A stretch of 19,313 nucleotides of DNA from an uncultured Clostridia bacterium (GTDB lineage Bacteria > Bacillota > Clostridia > Oscillospirales > Ruminococcaceae): the NCBI GenBank assembly GCA_947176675.1, contig CAMWRN010000015.1, positions 1 through 19,313 on the forward strand, written 5' to 3'. The translations under genes and the position numbers were made by a program. Below the pieces are notes generated by a model that worked only from the letters and a program-made list of their open reading frames with translations, was not told the origin of the DNA and made no database searches. Positions 7,244-14,192 of the stretch are shown here, in pieces. The first letter of the stretch is position 1, and each line of letters begins with the position of its first letter.

Positions 7244-7324
7244 TGACATCTATCTCGAACACTCAACACCCCTGACATCTAATCCACAGCTTCAACTATG
7301 TGACATCTAATCCGGCAACTCAAC
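7244..7324. repeat. Three imperfect ~28-bp direct repeats, candidate recombinase attachment/accessory sites
   Basis: Copies occur at 7244-7267, 7273-7296 and 7301-7324. Each reads TGACATC, then 11 variable bases, then CTCAAC (TTCAAC in the middle copy). All three have TGACATCTA at the left. Copy starts are 29 and 28 bases apart. The same spaced motif is found at 7457-7480 in the 3' end of rlmD. The repeats lie between the element's last gene and the chromosome, so they are likely recognised by the recombinases. Confidence 0.7.
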
Positions 7325-7404
7325 TCTCACACTTTTTGAGCCAAGCCGCCATAGATAAGTTACCGCAGAGCGATTACCGTCTCCACCCGCTCGAAATCAT
7401 CGGG

Positions 7405-7440
7405 AGCCGAAAACCGCAGTATTAGCGGGCTTTCGCGGCT
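7405..7440. terminator. Hairpin just past the rlmD stop, possible weak terminator
   Basis: AGCCG (7405-7409) can pair with CGGCT (7436-7440), and CCGC (7414-7417) with GCGG (7425-7428) around AGTATTA. It overlaps the last bases of the rlmD stop codon. Neither strand has a clean U-tract directly after the stem, so a terminator function is uncertain. Confidence 0.3.
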
Positions 7441-8803
7441 ATTTTCCTTCGACTCTTGACATCAATACTACCGTCTCAACATGCCCGGTCTTCGGAAACA
7501 AATCAAACGCCCGTATTTTTTCTACACAATATCCATTCTCCGCAAGGTACTTAGCGTCACGTGCAGCAGTTGCAGGATTGCAGGAAATCATAACAATACG
7601 CTTGGGAGACATTCTCAGCAGACTGTCCAGCGTAAGCTTATCGCAGCCTTTTCTCGGCGGGTCTATCACCGCGACATCGGGAACGATACCTTTGTCCGCA
7701 AGCTTTTGGGACATCTCTCCCGAATCCCCGCAGTAAAATTCCGCATTTTTTACACCGTTCAGTTCCACATTTTTTTTCGCATTTTCTATCGCTTCGGGAA
7801 CTATCTCGCAGCCGATTATTTTTCTTGCCTTGTCCGAAAAAGCAAGACCTATGGTTCCAGCCCCGCAGTAAAGATCAAGAACAGTCTCGCAGCCTGTCAA
7901 TTCCGCATATTCCATTCCTTGACGGTATAAACGCTCCGCCTGAGCAGTGTTCACCTGATAAAATGACATCGGCGAAAGAGTGATCTTTTTTCCGCAAAGA
8001 ATGTCGGTTATCCCACTGCTGCCGAAAAGAGTAATATTTTCAGTACCCATAATAACGTTTGTATTTTTCGGATTGACGTTCATGACCACGCTTTTCACAT
8101 CTAAAAACTTGCCTGAAAGCTTTTTTGCAATGTCCGAAAAATCGCCCTGTCTGCTTTTGTTTTTCACAACAAAGCAGATCATTATCTCCCCCGAATGAAA
8201 TCCCCGTCTTATGTAAATATGACGAAGTACGCCGCTGCCGTTCTCTTCTTTGTAAGCGGAAATTTTTTTATCATTTGCAAGCTGAAGACACTCTTCGGTT
8301 ATTCTGCCGAAAATTTTCGGCTGCAATCGGCACTCCGTAAACGGTACTACCCTGTGGCTTCTTTTTGAGTAAAATCCGCAGATCAGCTTTCCGTCCTGCT
8401 CGGCAACGGGATACTGCGCCTTGTTGCGGTAGAAATCCTCATCGCCTCCGCATATTTCCTCAAAAGGAATGTTTTCAAAGCCGCCGAGGCGCAAAAAAGC
8501 GTCCCGCACAAGCTTGTCCTTTACGGCAAGCTCGGCGGAATAGCTCATATGACGGAACGTGCAGCCGCCGCACTTATCTGACACTGGACAGCCGCTTTCG
8601 GTGCGGTCGGGAGAGGAGGTGATTATCCTGTCGATTATGCCATAGGCAAAGCTTTTTGTTACCTTGACAATTTTGCAGGATATTACGTCTCCGACGGCGG
8701 TAAGCGGTACGAATACCGCCATGCCGTCCTCGGTTCGTCCAACGCCGTTTCCTTCGGCTGTCATGCCCGTTATTTCAATGGTGTAAAATTCGTTTTTTTT
8801 CAT
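7439..8803 (-). CDS. rlmD: 23S rRNA (uracil-5-)-methyltransferase, RlmD/RumA (RlmCD-type) family (454 aa)
   Basis: Transfers a methyl group from S-adenosylmethionine to C5 of uracil in 23S rRNA: U1939 in E. coli RlmD, and both U747 and U1939 for the Gram-positive RlmCD type. Residues 1-60 form a TRAM RNA-binding domain. C72, C78, C81 and C158 are placed to bind a 4Fe-4S cluster. DLYCGAGTIGL (310-320) is the SAM-binding motif, DPPRKGC (381-387) the active-site loop, SCNPAT carries the nucleophile C408, and HVETVV carries the general base E443. The length is normal and the C-terminus complete. It starts ten bases after the upstream zinc-ribbon gene with only a weak ribosome binding site, so coupling is likely. 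Its last codons contain the repeat motif of the adjacent element. Confidence 0.95.
   Translation of the reverse strand: MKKNEFYTIEITGMTAEGNGVGRTEDGMAVFVPLTAVGDVISCKIVKVTKSFAYGIIDRIITSSPDRTESGCPVSDKCGGCTFRHMSYSAELAVKDKLVRDAFLRLGGFENIPFEEICGGDEDFYRNKAQYPVAEQDGKLICGFYSKRSHRVVPFTECRLQPKIFGRITEECLQLANDKKISAYKEENGSGVLRHIYIRRGFHSGEIMICFVVKNKSRQGDFSDIAKKLSGKFLDVKSVVMNVNPKNTNVIMGTENITLFGSSGITDILCGKKITLSPMSFYQVNTAQAERLYRQGMEYAELTGCETVLDLYCGAGTIGLAFSDKARKIIGCEIVPEAIENAKKNVELNGVKNAEFYCGDSGEMSQKLADKGIVPDVAVIDPPRKGCDKLTLDSLLRMSPKRIVMISCNPATAARDAKYLAENGYCVEKIRAFDLFPKTGHVETVVLMSRVEGK
7457..7480. other. Candidate attachment core in the 3' end of rlmD
   Basis: The plus strand reads TGACATC, 11 bases, CTCAAC. 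On the coding strand this is GTTGAG-N11-GATGTCA, covering the codons for VETVVLMS. Thirteen fixed positions at fixed spacing match the repeat copies at 7244-7267 and 7301-7324, and twelve of thirteen match the copy at 7273-7296. Because these codons hold the catalytic Glu region of RlmD, the sequence is conserved among hosts, a good target for a site-specific element. From memory, streptococcal integrative elements with serine-recombinase triplets also use the rumA 3' end. Confidence 0.55.
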
Positions 8804-8813
8804 TTTCCGTATC

Positions 8814-9170
8814 TCAGAGCTTTTCGCCGCACTTTGTGCAGAACGTGCTTACCGCGTCGTTTGCCGTACCGCAGAAACGGCATTCCTTGGACTTCCTTGC
8901 ATTAACGGAAACATCCGCTTCTTCAAGCTTATTTGAGAGCTCCTTGATCTCGCCTATAAGCTTTTTCATTTCGCCAGTTTTGTCGTCGCCGCATTCGTGC
9001 ATATTGTAGCAGATTTTTCCCAGCTCGCAGTATTTTTCCTTTATCCTGCTGCGAAGCTGACCGCGGTCTATCTGTGTCTTGGAGTAGTCGATAGCCTCTC
9101 CCGCTTTAGCGGCCGCCTTGTCGAAAACGTCCTTTGCGCCCGATACCAGATCGTCAAAATTAAAGCTCAT
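8814..9170 (-). CDS. Small zinc-ribbon protein with helical N-terminal region (118 aa)
   Basis: The function is unknown. Residues 1-85 are charged and helical ('AAAKAGEAIDYSKTQ', 'MKKLIGEIKELSNKLEEA'), probably coiled-coil. The C-terminus has C97-x2-C100 and C111-x2-C114 in a CRFCG...CTKCG zinc ribbon. No membrane segment is present. Proteins of this plan are common in Clostridia, often with no assigned role. The start at 9170 has an excellent AGGAGG (9178-9184) at normal spacing. The stop lies ten bases before rlmD, so they are probably co-transcribed. Confidence 0.8.
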   Translation of the reverse strand: MSFNFDDLVSGAKDVFDKAAAKAGEAIDYSKTQIDRGQLRSRIKEKYCELGKICYNMHECGDDKTGEMKKLIGEIKELSNKLEEADVSVNARKSKECRFCGTANDAVSTFCTKCGEKL

Positions 9171-9244
9171 AATAGTTTCCTCCTGTAAAAAATTTATTTG
9201 TAAGGCAAAGTTTTCTCCTGCCTTTTAAGCGTTGGCAAAAAAGT

Positions 9245-9702
9245 TTACATATATTTGCCTATCAGTAGTTTTACCTCTGAGCAATCAAATTTGCATTCAC
9301 ATTGCTGACTTCCGTCCCTTTCAAGGTCATTTATATGTTTCATTTGATCAAAATTTTTCGGAAGACTCGGATCTGCTCCGTTCAGCAGCAAGTGTTCGAT
9401 AAACCGACTGCTTCCGGTGCGGGGCGATAAATATGTTTGTTTGATTTTTTTGCATTACAGATGTCTTCGTCCTCATTAACAACAGTGTTGATGCAGCTTT
9501 CGACTGCAAAATCCAAAAGCAGATAACTGTATTCATTTTTAAAGCAGTCTTTATTTATTTCAATAAATTTTTTTGCGGAGCTGTAATTGCTGTCATTAAG
9601 AAGTTTAGCTATAATTCGATACTGAAGCGGAATATTGTTATCATATGAACACCATTTTTTTGCTTCATTAAGGAACTCATCTGACAAGTTTAAAAGATTC
9701 AT
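9245..9702 (-). pseudogene. Ankyrin-like gene broken by a frameshift at an A7 run
   Basis: Read from ATG 9702, the frame gives 106 residues and stops at 9382. The first 86 residues are a helical domain (NLLNLSDEFLNEAKKW..., SSAKKFIEINKDCF, YLLLDFAVESC). At the A7 run (T7 at 9445-9451 on the plus strand) the following frame becomes unnatural. If one A is added, or the ribosome slips back one base, the protein continues IKQTYLSPRTGSSRFIEHLL, then LNGADPSLPKNFDQ, which is ankyrin-repeat-like, and ends at TAA 9245 after 152 residues in total. It follows hemZ by 30 bases on the same strand. The cause could be a real mutation, a sequencing error in the homopolymer, or programmed slippage; I favour mutation or error. 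The product's function is unknown. Confidence 0.65.
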
Positions 9703-9732
9703 TTTATCATCCCATAATGTACTGTTATTTTT

Positions 9733-11196
9733 TCATATATTCATAAAAAAATTTGTAATTCCCTCTTTTTTAGCGATCATCTTGTCATACCTCGAAATAT
9801 ACTCATAGGGGAATTTGTAGTTGAACAACCGCACAATTTTTCCGGTATCGGTATTCACCAGCTTTGTGGACCCGCCTGCTCCCGCGGCGAGAATAGTCTG
9901 CGCCTCCTCCATTATGTAAATGTTGTAGAGACACTCGTATCCCGCCTTTGCGAAGCCAACGTTTTCAAGATTATCCACTGTGTTTTTCTGCCGATAGAGG
10001 TAGTAGGGGAGATACCCCTTTTCAAGCAGAACGGTTTGACCCGTGCGCACCATTTCGCTCACTCTTCCGTCAACGCGGCGTTCCTCCTCGGAAAAAAGCT
10101 TTGAGGAACGCTTTACTGTAAGGGTATGAATTGTTATGCTTTCCGGGTCAAGTCCGCAGAGCGTTTCGATAGTCTGTGCAAAGCTTTCGGGCGTATCGGA
10201 GGGAAGTCCCGCGATAACGTCCATGTTGATGTTTCCGAAGCCCAGCCTGCGGGCTGTTTCAAAGGCGGAAACAACGTCCTTTGCGGTGTGCCGCCTGCCT
10301 ATGGCTTCAAGCACGGAATCGTTCATTGTCTGAGGATTTACCGAAATTCTCGTCGCTCCGAAATCACGGATAATTTCAAGCTTTTTTTCGGTAATCGTAT
10401 CGGAACGTCCTGCTTCTACAGTATATTCACGTATTTTTGAAATGTCAAAGTTTTTTTTCACGGCAGTCATTACCGCTTCAAGCTGCTCTGCTGAAAGCGA
10501 GGTGGGAGTTCCTCCGCCGATGTAGACCGTATCCAGCCGCAACCCCAGTTCCTCCGCGATCTCGGCAGTTTGGGCGATCTCCTCGCAGAGCTTTTTAACA
10601 TAGTCGGGAAGCAGCTTTTTTGCTCCAGCGGATTCAATTGAATGGCTCACAAACGAGCAGTAGCTGCACCTCGATGGACAGAATGGTATCGACACGTAAA
10701 GAGAATAGGACCGCTTGTCCAAAGCTTTAAGAGCGTCAGCCTGAGTCACAGCGGTGCTGTAGGCAAGCTCCAACTTTTCGTCGGAAACCATATACTTTTC
10801 TTTCAAAGCCGAAAAAATTTCCGCCTTGTCAAGTCCCTGCTCCAGAAGTTCGTTGACCTTTTTCACGGGACGTATCCCCGTCAGCAGACCCCATGCAGGG
10901 ATAATTCCTTTCAGCTTTTGCATTATCAGGTAAAGCATTGTACACAGCGCAGATTCGTCCTCTTTGTCAGAAAAATCTCCGAGACGTGTTTCCTCGCAGC
11001 TTTCCTCGGTACCGTTAAGATTTACGGTCACTGAAAGAGAATATCCGTCACAGTCGGATTCACGCTTAATAATGCAGAAATCCCCGCCATCGGGGTATTC
11101 CTCAAAGAGAAAATCAAATGTAACGATTGGCAGGAACAGCTTCAGAACGGCTTCCGTTTCGTACTTGAAGCTGTTGCCGATGTAGCATACAGTCAT
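9733..11196 (-). CDS. hemZ: Coproporphyrinogen III dehydrogenase-like radical SAM protein HemZ (487 aa)
   Basis: A member of the oxygen-independent coproporphyrinogen oxidase family. HemZ is the Gram-positive version with an extra N-terminal domain. Residues 1-160 are that domain ('WGLLTGIRPVKKVNELL' near 102-118 is typical). The radical SAM core starts at YVSIPFCPSRCSYCSF, with C173, C177 and C180 ligating the 4Fe-4S cluster. IGGGTPT (about 217-223) binds SAM, and 'GRRHTAKDV' and 'INMDVIAGLP' are family motifs. Other heme genes are not in view, so the true substrate is uncertain; many family members in heme-lacking Clostridia are of unknown activity. It lies 13 bases after the MBL hydrolase in the recJ-rel-MBL-hemZ operon order typical of Firmicutes. 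Confidence 0.9.
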   Translation of the reverse strand: MTVCYIGNSFKYETEAVLKLFLPIVTFDFLFEEYPDGGDFCIIKRESDCDGYSLSVTVNLNGTEESCEETRLGDFSDKEDESALCTMLYLIMQKLKGIIPAWGLLTGIRPVKKVNELLEQGLDKAEIFSALKEKYMVSDEKLELAYSTAVTQADALKALDKRSYSLYVSIPFCPSRCSYCSFVSHSIESAGAKKLLPDYVKKLCEEIAQTAEIAEELGLRLDTVYIGGGTPTSLSAEQLEAVMTAVKKNFDISKIREYTVEAGRSDTITEKKLEIIRDFGATRISVNPQTMNDSVLEAIGRRHTAKDVVSAFETARRLGFGNINMDVIAGLPSDTPESFAQTIETLCGLDPESITIHTLTVKRSSKLFSEEERRVDGRVSEMVRTGQTVLLEKGYLPYYLYRQKNTVDNLENVGFAKAGYECLYNIYIMEEAQTILAAGAGGSTKLVNTDTGKIVRLFNYKFPYEYISRYDKMIAKKEGITNFFMNI

Positions 11197-11209
11197 TTTC
11201 AGCAGCCTT

Positions 11210-11866
11210 TCAATAATCGAACATATTTCCGTTCAGAAACGGATTGCTGTTCCGTTCGCGTTTGAGCGTGGATTCCGCTCCATGTCCGGACAACAGCCTG
11301 TAGTCCTCATGTTCGCCGCGGAAATTCTCCAGCCGCTTCAGACTTTCAAACAGAGTTATCTGGTTTCCGTCGGGCATATCGGTTCTGCCGATAGAATTTT
11401 TAAACAGTGTATCTCCGCTGAACATAACGTCCTCAACAATATAACAGACGCTGCCGCTTGTGTGTCCCGGAGTGTGCAGAACGGTGAATTTCAGCTCATC
11501 AAGCTCAACTGTATCGCCGTCGGAAAGGCAGATCGCTCCGCTGTAGGATTCCGCACTTTTTTCAAGATAGTTCGCAAAAAATTCTGACAGGTTCGTGTAG
11601 CTGTCGGTAAGCTTTCCCGCGTCCAGCTCGTGGATATATACCTCTGCTCCCGCAGCAGCGGCTATCTCGGCAAGGGATTCTATATGGTCGCAGTGACCGT
11701 GGGTGAGCAGTATTTTCTTGATCTTCACGCCGTTTTTCTCCGCTGCTGCAAGAATCCTTTCCGCGCCCTCGGGAGCGTCTATCAAAGCGGCATTGCCCGC
11801 TTCGGAAATCACCAGATAGCAGTTCACCGCAAATATTCCCTGCGGCGGGATTGTAATAATTTTCAT
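11210..11866 (-). CDS. MBL-fold metallo-hydrolase, glyoxalase II-like (218 aa)
   Basis: A metallo-beta-lactamase-fold hydrolase binding two metal ions. THGHCDH (55-61) gives H56, H58, D60 and H61. Further ligands are H134 in HTPGHTSGS, D152 in FSGDTLF and H195 in SGHG. The length and motifs match the hydroxyacylglutathione hydrolase-like group, but the substrate cannot be told from sequence. The start is ATG 11866 because AAGGAG (11875-11880) is eight bases away; a longer frame from 11914 adds 16 residues with no good site and no family support. About 100 bases separate it from rel upstream, with no convincing promoter. It is next to hemZ as in many Clostridia. Confidence 0.9.
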   Translation of the reverse strand: MKIITIPPQGIFAVNCYLVISEAGNAALIDAPEGAERILAAAEKNGVKIKKILLTHGHCDHIESLAEIAAAAGAEVYIHELDAGKLTDSYTNLSEFFANYLEKSAESYSGAICLSDGDTVELDELKFTVLHTPGHTSGSVCYIVEDVMFSGDTLFKNSIGRTDMPDGNQITLFESLKRLENFRGEHEDYRLLSGHGAESTLKRERNSNPFLNGNMFDY

Positions 11867-11967
11867 ATTATATACTCCTTGTATAGTAATCTGCTGTTTT
11901 TCTGAATCTTTCACAAATACAACGATAACTTAAAGTTTAAATGCCGAAATAATATACTTAATGCAAA

Positions 11968-14166
11968 TTATTTCACAGTTCTGTCCACGCTTATAACATC
12001 GGGTATTTTTTTTATTTTGGCAATAATATTATTAAGCTGTGAAACTCCCGCAGTGCTTATCGTAACAAAAATACTGCTGTTTCCATTTTTAAGCTCCTTT
12101 ACGGAAAGCTCCGAAACGGGAATGTGCATTTCCGCAAGAGTCTTTGATATTTCCGCAAGGATCACGATATTTTCGCTTGCGGCAATATCCAGCGTTACCT
12201 TGTAGACGGGCGCACTGCTGTTAATTGAATTTTCCGCCCAGTGGACTTCTATCCACCGCTCGGGTTCGATTCCTGTATCTATGGCGTTAAGATAATTAAC
12301 GCATGTCTTCTTGTGTACCGAAACACCGTGTCCCCGTGTGACAAAACCCACGATATCGTCTCCCGGAACAGGATTGCAGCACTTAGAGAACTTGACGAGA
12401 ACATTTTCCTCGCCGTCAACCACAACGCCGGTAGAACTTTTTCTCGGCGTGTAGGTCTTGATCTCAGGTTCTTCCGCGTTTCCGTAAAGCTTCTCGTATC
12501 TGTCTTTGAGCCGCTGGGTCATGCGTGAAAGTATCACGCCGCCGTAGCCTATAGCTGCATAAAAATTTTCCAGCGTCGAGCAGTTGTGCCGCTTCATATC
12601 GTCCGCGAGGAAAGATTGCAGTTCTTCCTCGGGAACGCGTATGAAGTTCCGCTTGAACTCCTTTTCAAGCTCCTCCTTGCCCTTGACGATATTTTCCTCA
12701 CGGCGTTCCTTTTTGAACCATGAGCGTATTTTGGACTTTGCTTCGTTGGTCTTGCATATGTCCAGCCACGCCCTGTTGGGACCGTGATCGGGGTCTTTTG
12801 ATGTGAGAATTTCAACGATCTCGCCCGTTGAGAGCTGATAGTCCAACGAGACAAGCTTGCCGTCAACCTTTGCACCTTTCATCTTGTTGCCCACTTCGGT
12901 GTGGATAGCGTAGGCAAAGTCAATGATATTTGCGCCGCTGGGCAGAGTTATCATATCCCCTTTAGGTGTAAACGCAAAGGTCTCATCAGGAGCAAGATCG
13001 CTTTTTATAGTACGGACTATCTCTTCAACATCATCGGCTTCCTGCTGAGCTTCGATGATCTGACGAATCCACGCAAGCCTGCTTTCAAGCTTATCCTTGC
13101 CGCTTATACCCTCCTTATACTTCCAGTGGGCGGCAATTCCGTACTCAGCGGTGTGATGCATTTCCCAAGTCCTTATCTGCACCTCAAACGGAAGACCTTC
13201 CTTGCCGATAACGGTGGTGTGCAGAGACTGGTACATATTGGATTTCGGTGTGGCAATATAGTCCTTGAAGCGGTTCGGGATAGGCGTGAACATATCATGT
13301 ATCAGACCCAGCGCATTGTAGCACTCGTTTACAGTGTCAACAATTATACGAACTGCGTATTTGTCGTATATCTGGTCGATGCTTTTTCCCTGCAAAAAGG
13401 CTTTTTTGTATATTCCGTAAACAGATTTTACTCGTCCGTCTATCTGGGGCATATTGCGGAAATGGGCGTCCAAAAACCGCTCCGTGATCTGTTCCCTGAT
13501 GGATTGTATAAACGCCTCCCGCTCGTCGCTCCTGATACGGAGCATCTGCTCGATCTCACCGTAGGCGTATGGGTCAAGATAGCGGAAAGCCAAGTCCTCG
13601 ATCTCGTCCTTTATGGTACGCATACCAAGCCTGTGAGCAATTGGAGCGTAAATGTTCATAGTTTCGAGAGCGGTGTTTCTCTGCTTATGGGCGGGACGGT
13701 AATGCAGCGTCCTCATATTGTGCAGACGGTCGCAGAGCTTTATTATTATTACCCGAATATCCTGGGACATTGCAAGAAGAATTTTTCTTACGTTTTCAGC
13801 CTGCTGTTCTTCCTTTGTAAAAAGTGGAATTTTTCCCAGCTTTGTAACGCCGTCCACGAGCATTGCAACGTCCTGACCGAAACGCTTTTTGACCTCCTCG
13901 AGAGTAACATCTGTGTCCTCAACAACGTCATGAAGCATCGCGGCGCAGATAGTGTCGGTGTCCATACCGAGCTCCAGCAGGATAAACGAGACCGCCAGCG
14001 GGTGAGTAATGTAAGGCTCTCCCGAAGAGCGGAACTGGTTTGCGTGAGCTTTTGCAGCGAATTCGTATGCGGAAATAATTTTACTCAGATCATACTGTTT
14101 TTCGTCGTCGAGTATTTTTTGTATCAGCATATCTATGGTATAGTAGGGTTCGGATTTGTTCAGCAT
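11968..14166 (-). CDS. relA: Bifunctional (p)ppGpp synthetase/hydrolase Rel (732 aa)
   Basis: Makes and degrades the stringent-response alarmones ppGpp and pppGpp. The hydrolase HD domain has H41, H55, H79-D80 and E83-D84 (LHDVVEDT), plus KLCDRLHNMRT (143-153). The synthetase domain has the YDKYAVRI strand, KDYIATPKSNMYQSLHTT (301-318) and EVQIRT (328-333). RFKD at 299-302 is the basic RxKD signature of bifunctional Rel/SpoT enzymes rather than the acidic ExDD of synthetase-only RelA. A TGS domain (about 393-455), a zinc-finger/helical part with KCCNP, and a C-terminal ACT domain (about 655-732) follow, so the regulatory half is complete. The start is ATG 14166 with AAAGGAG eight bases upstream. 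Only 26 bases separate it from recJ; the apt gene often found between them is absent. Confidence 0.96.
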   Translation of the reverse strand: MLNKSEPYYTIDMLIQKILDDEKQYDLSKIISAYEFAAKAHANQFRSSGEPYITHPLAVSFILLELGMDTDTICAAMLHDVVEDTDVTLEEVKKRFGQDVAMLVDGVTKLGKIPLFTKEEQQAENVRKILLAMSQDIRVIIIKLCDRLHNMRTLHYRPAHKQRNTALETMNIYAPIAHRLGMRTIKDEIEDLAFRYLDPYAYGEIEQMLRIRSDEREAFIQSIREQITERFLDAHFRNMPQIDGRVKSVYGIYKKAFLQGKSIDQIYDKYAVRIIVDTVNECYNALGLIHDMFTPIPNRFKDYIATPKSNMYQSLHTTVIGKEGLPFEVQIRTWEMHHTAEYGIAAHWKYKEGISGKDKLESRLAWIRQIIEAQQEADDVEEIVRTIKSDLAPDETFAFTPKGDMITLPSGANIIDFAYAIHTEVGNKMKGAKVDGKLVSLDYQLSTGEIVEILTSKDPDHGPNRAWLDICKTNEAKSKIRSWFKKERREENIVKGKEELEKEFKRNFIRVPEEELQSFLADDMKRHNCSTLENFYAAIGYGGVILSRMTQRLKDRYEKLYGNAEEPEIKTYTPRKSSTGVVVDGEENVLVKFSKCCNPVPGDDIVGFVTRGHGVSVHKKTCVNYLNAIDTGIEPERWIEVHWAENSINSSAPVYKVTLDIAASENIVILAEISKTLAEMHIPVSELSVKELKNGNSSIFVTISTAGVSQLNNIIAKIKKIPDVISVDRTVK

Positions 14167-14192
14167 AGCTTTCCGCTCCTTTCTGAATTTTT

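Larger units (their letters stand above)
1..7330. mobile_element. Right end of a prophage-like element (left end off the contig)
   Basis: A phage tail/glycosidase gene, a holin, an endolysin, a small SHOCT-like gene and three serine recombinases lie on one strand. They end close to the chromosomal rlmD gene. The lysis genes show phage origin, and the recombinase cassette at the extreme end fits the integration module next to an attachment site. The left boundary is outside the window. The right boundary is placed just past the repeats at 7244-7324, but it could lie inside the 3' end of rlmD at 7457-7480. The convergent gene at 6422-7228 is counted as cargo because it sits between the recombinases and the repeats and is more AT-rich than its neighbours; this is inference. 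Confidence 0.75.

Noticed and set aside
7244..7324. Three ~28-bp repeats read as a small CRISPR array
   Set aside because: The units are directly adjacent with no unique spacers, only part of each unit is conserved, and no cas gene is present.
7244..7324. The repeats as the multi-repeat end of an IS21-family insertion sequence
   Set aside because: No istA/istB remnant is seen, and the exact spaced match to the rlmD 3' end explains them better.
7962..7968. Another TGACATC inside rlmD
   Set aside because: It lacks the YTCAAC partner at 11 bases and simply encodes part of SPMSF.
9202..9226. AAGGCA/TGCCTT inverted repeat as a terminator of the hemZ operon
   Set aside because: On the minus strand no U-tract directly follows the stem; the better T run is on the plus strand, where no gene ends.
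9445..9451. Programmed -1 frameshift as the default reading of the A7 run
   Set aside because: No downstream stimulatory structure is obvious; mutation or a homopolymer error is simpler, so it is kept only as an alternative.
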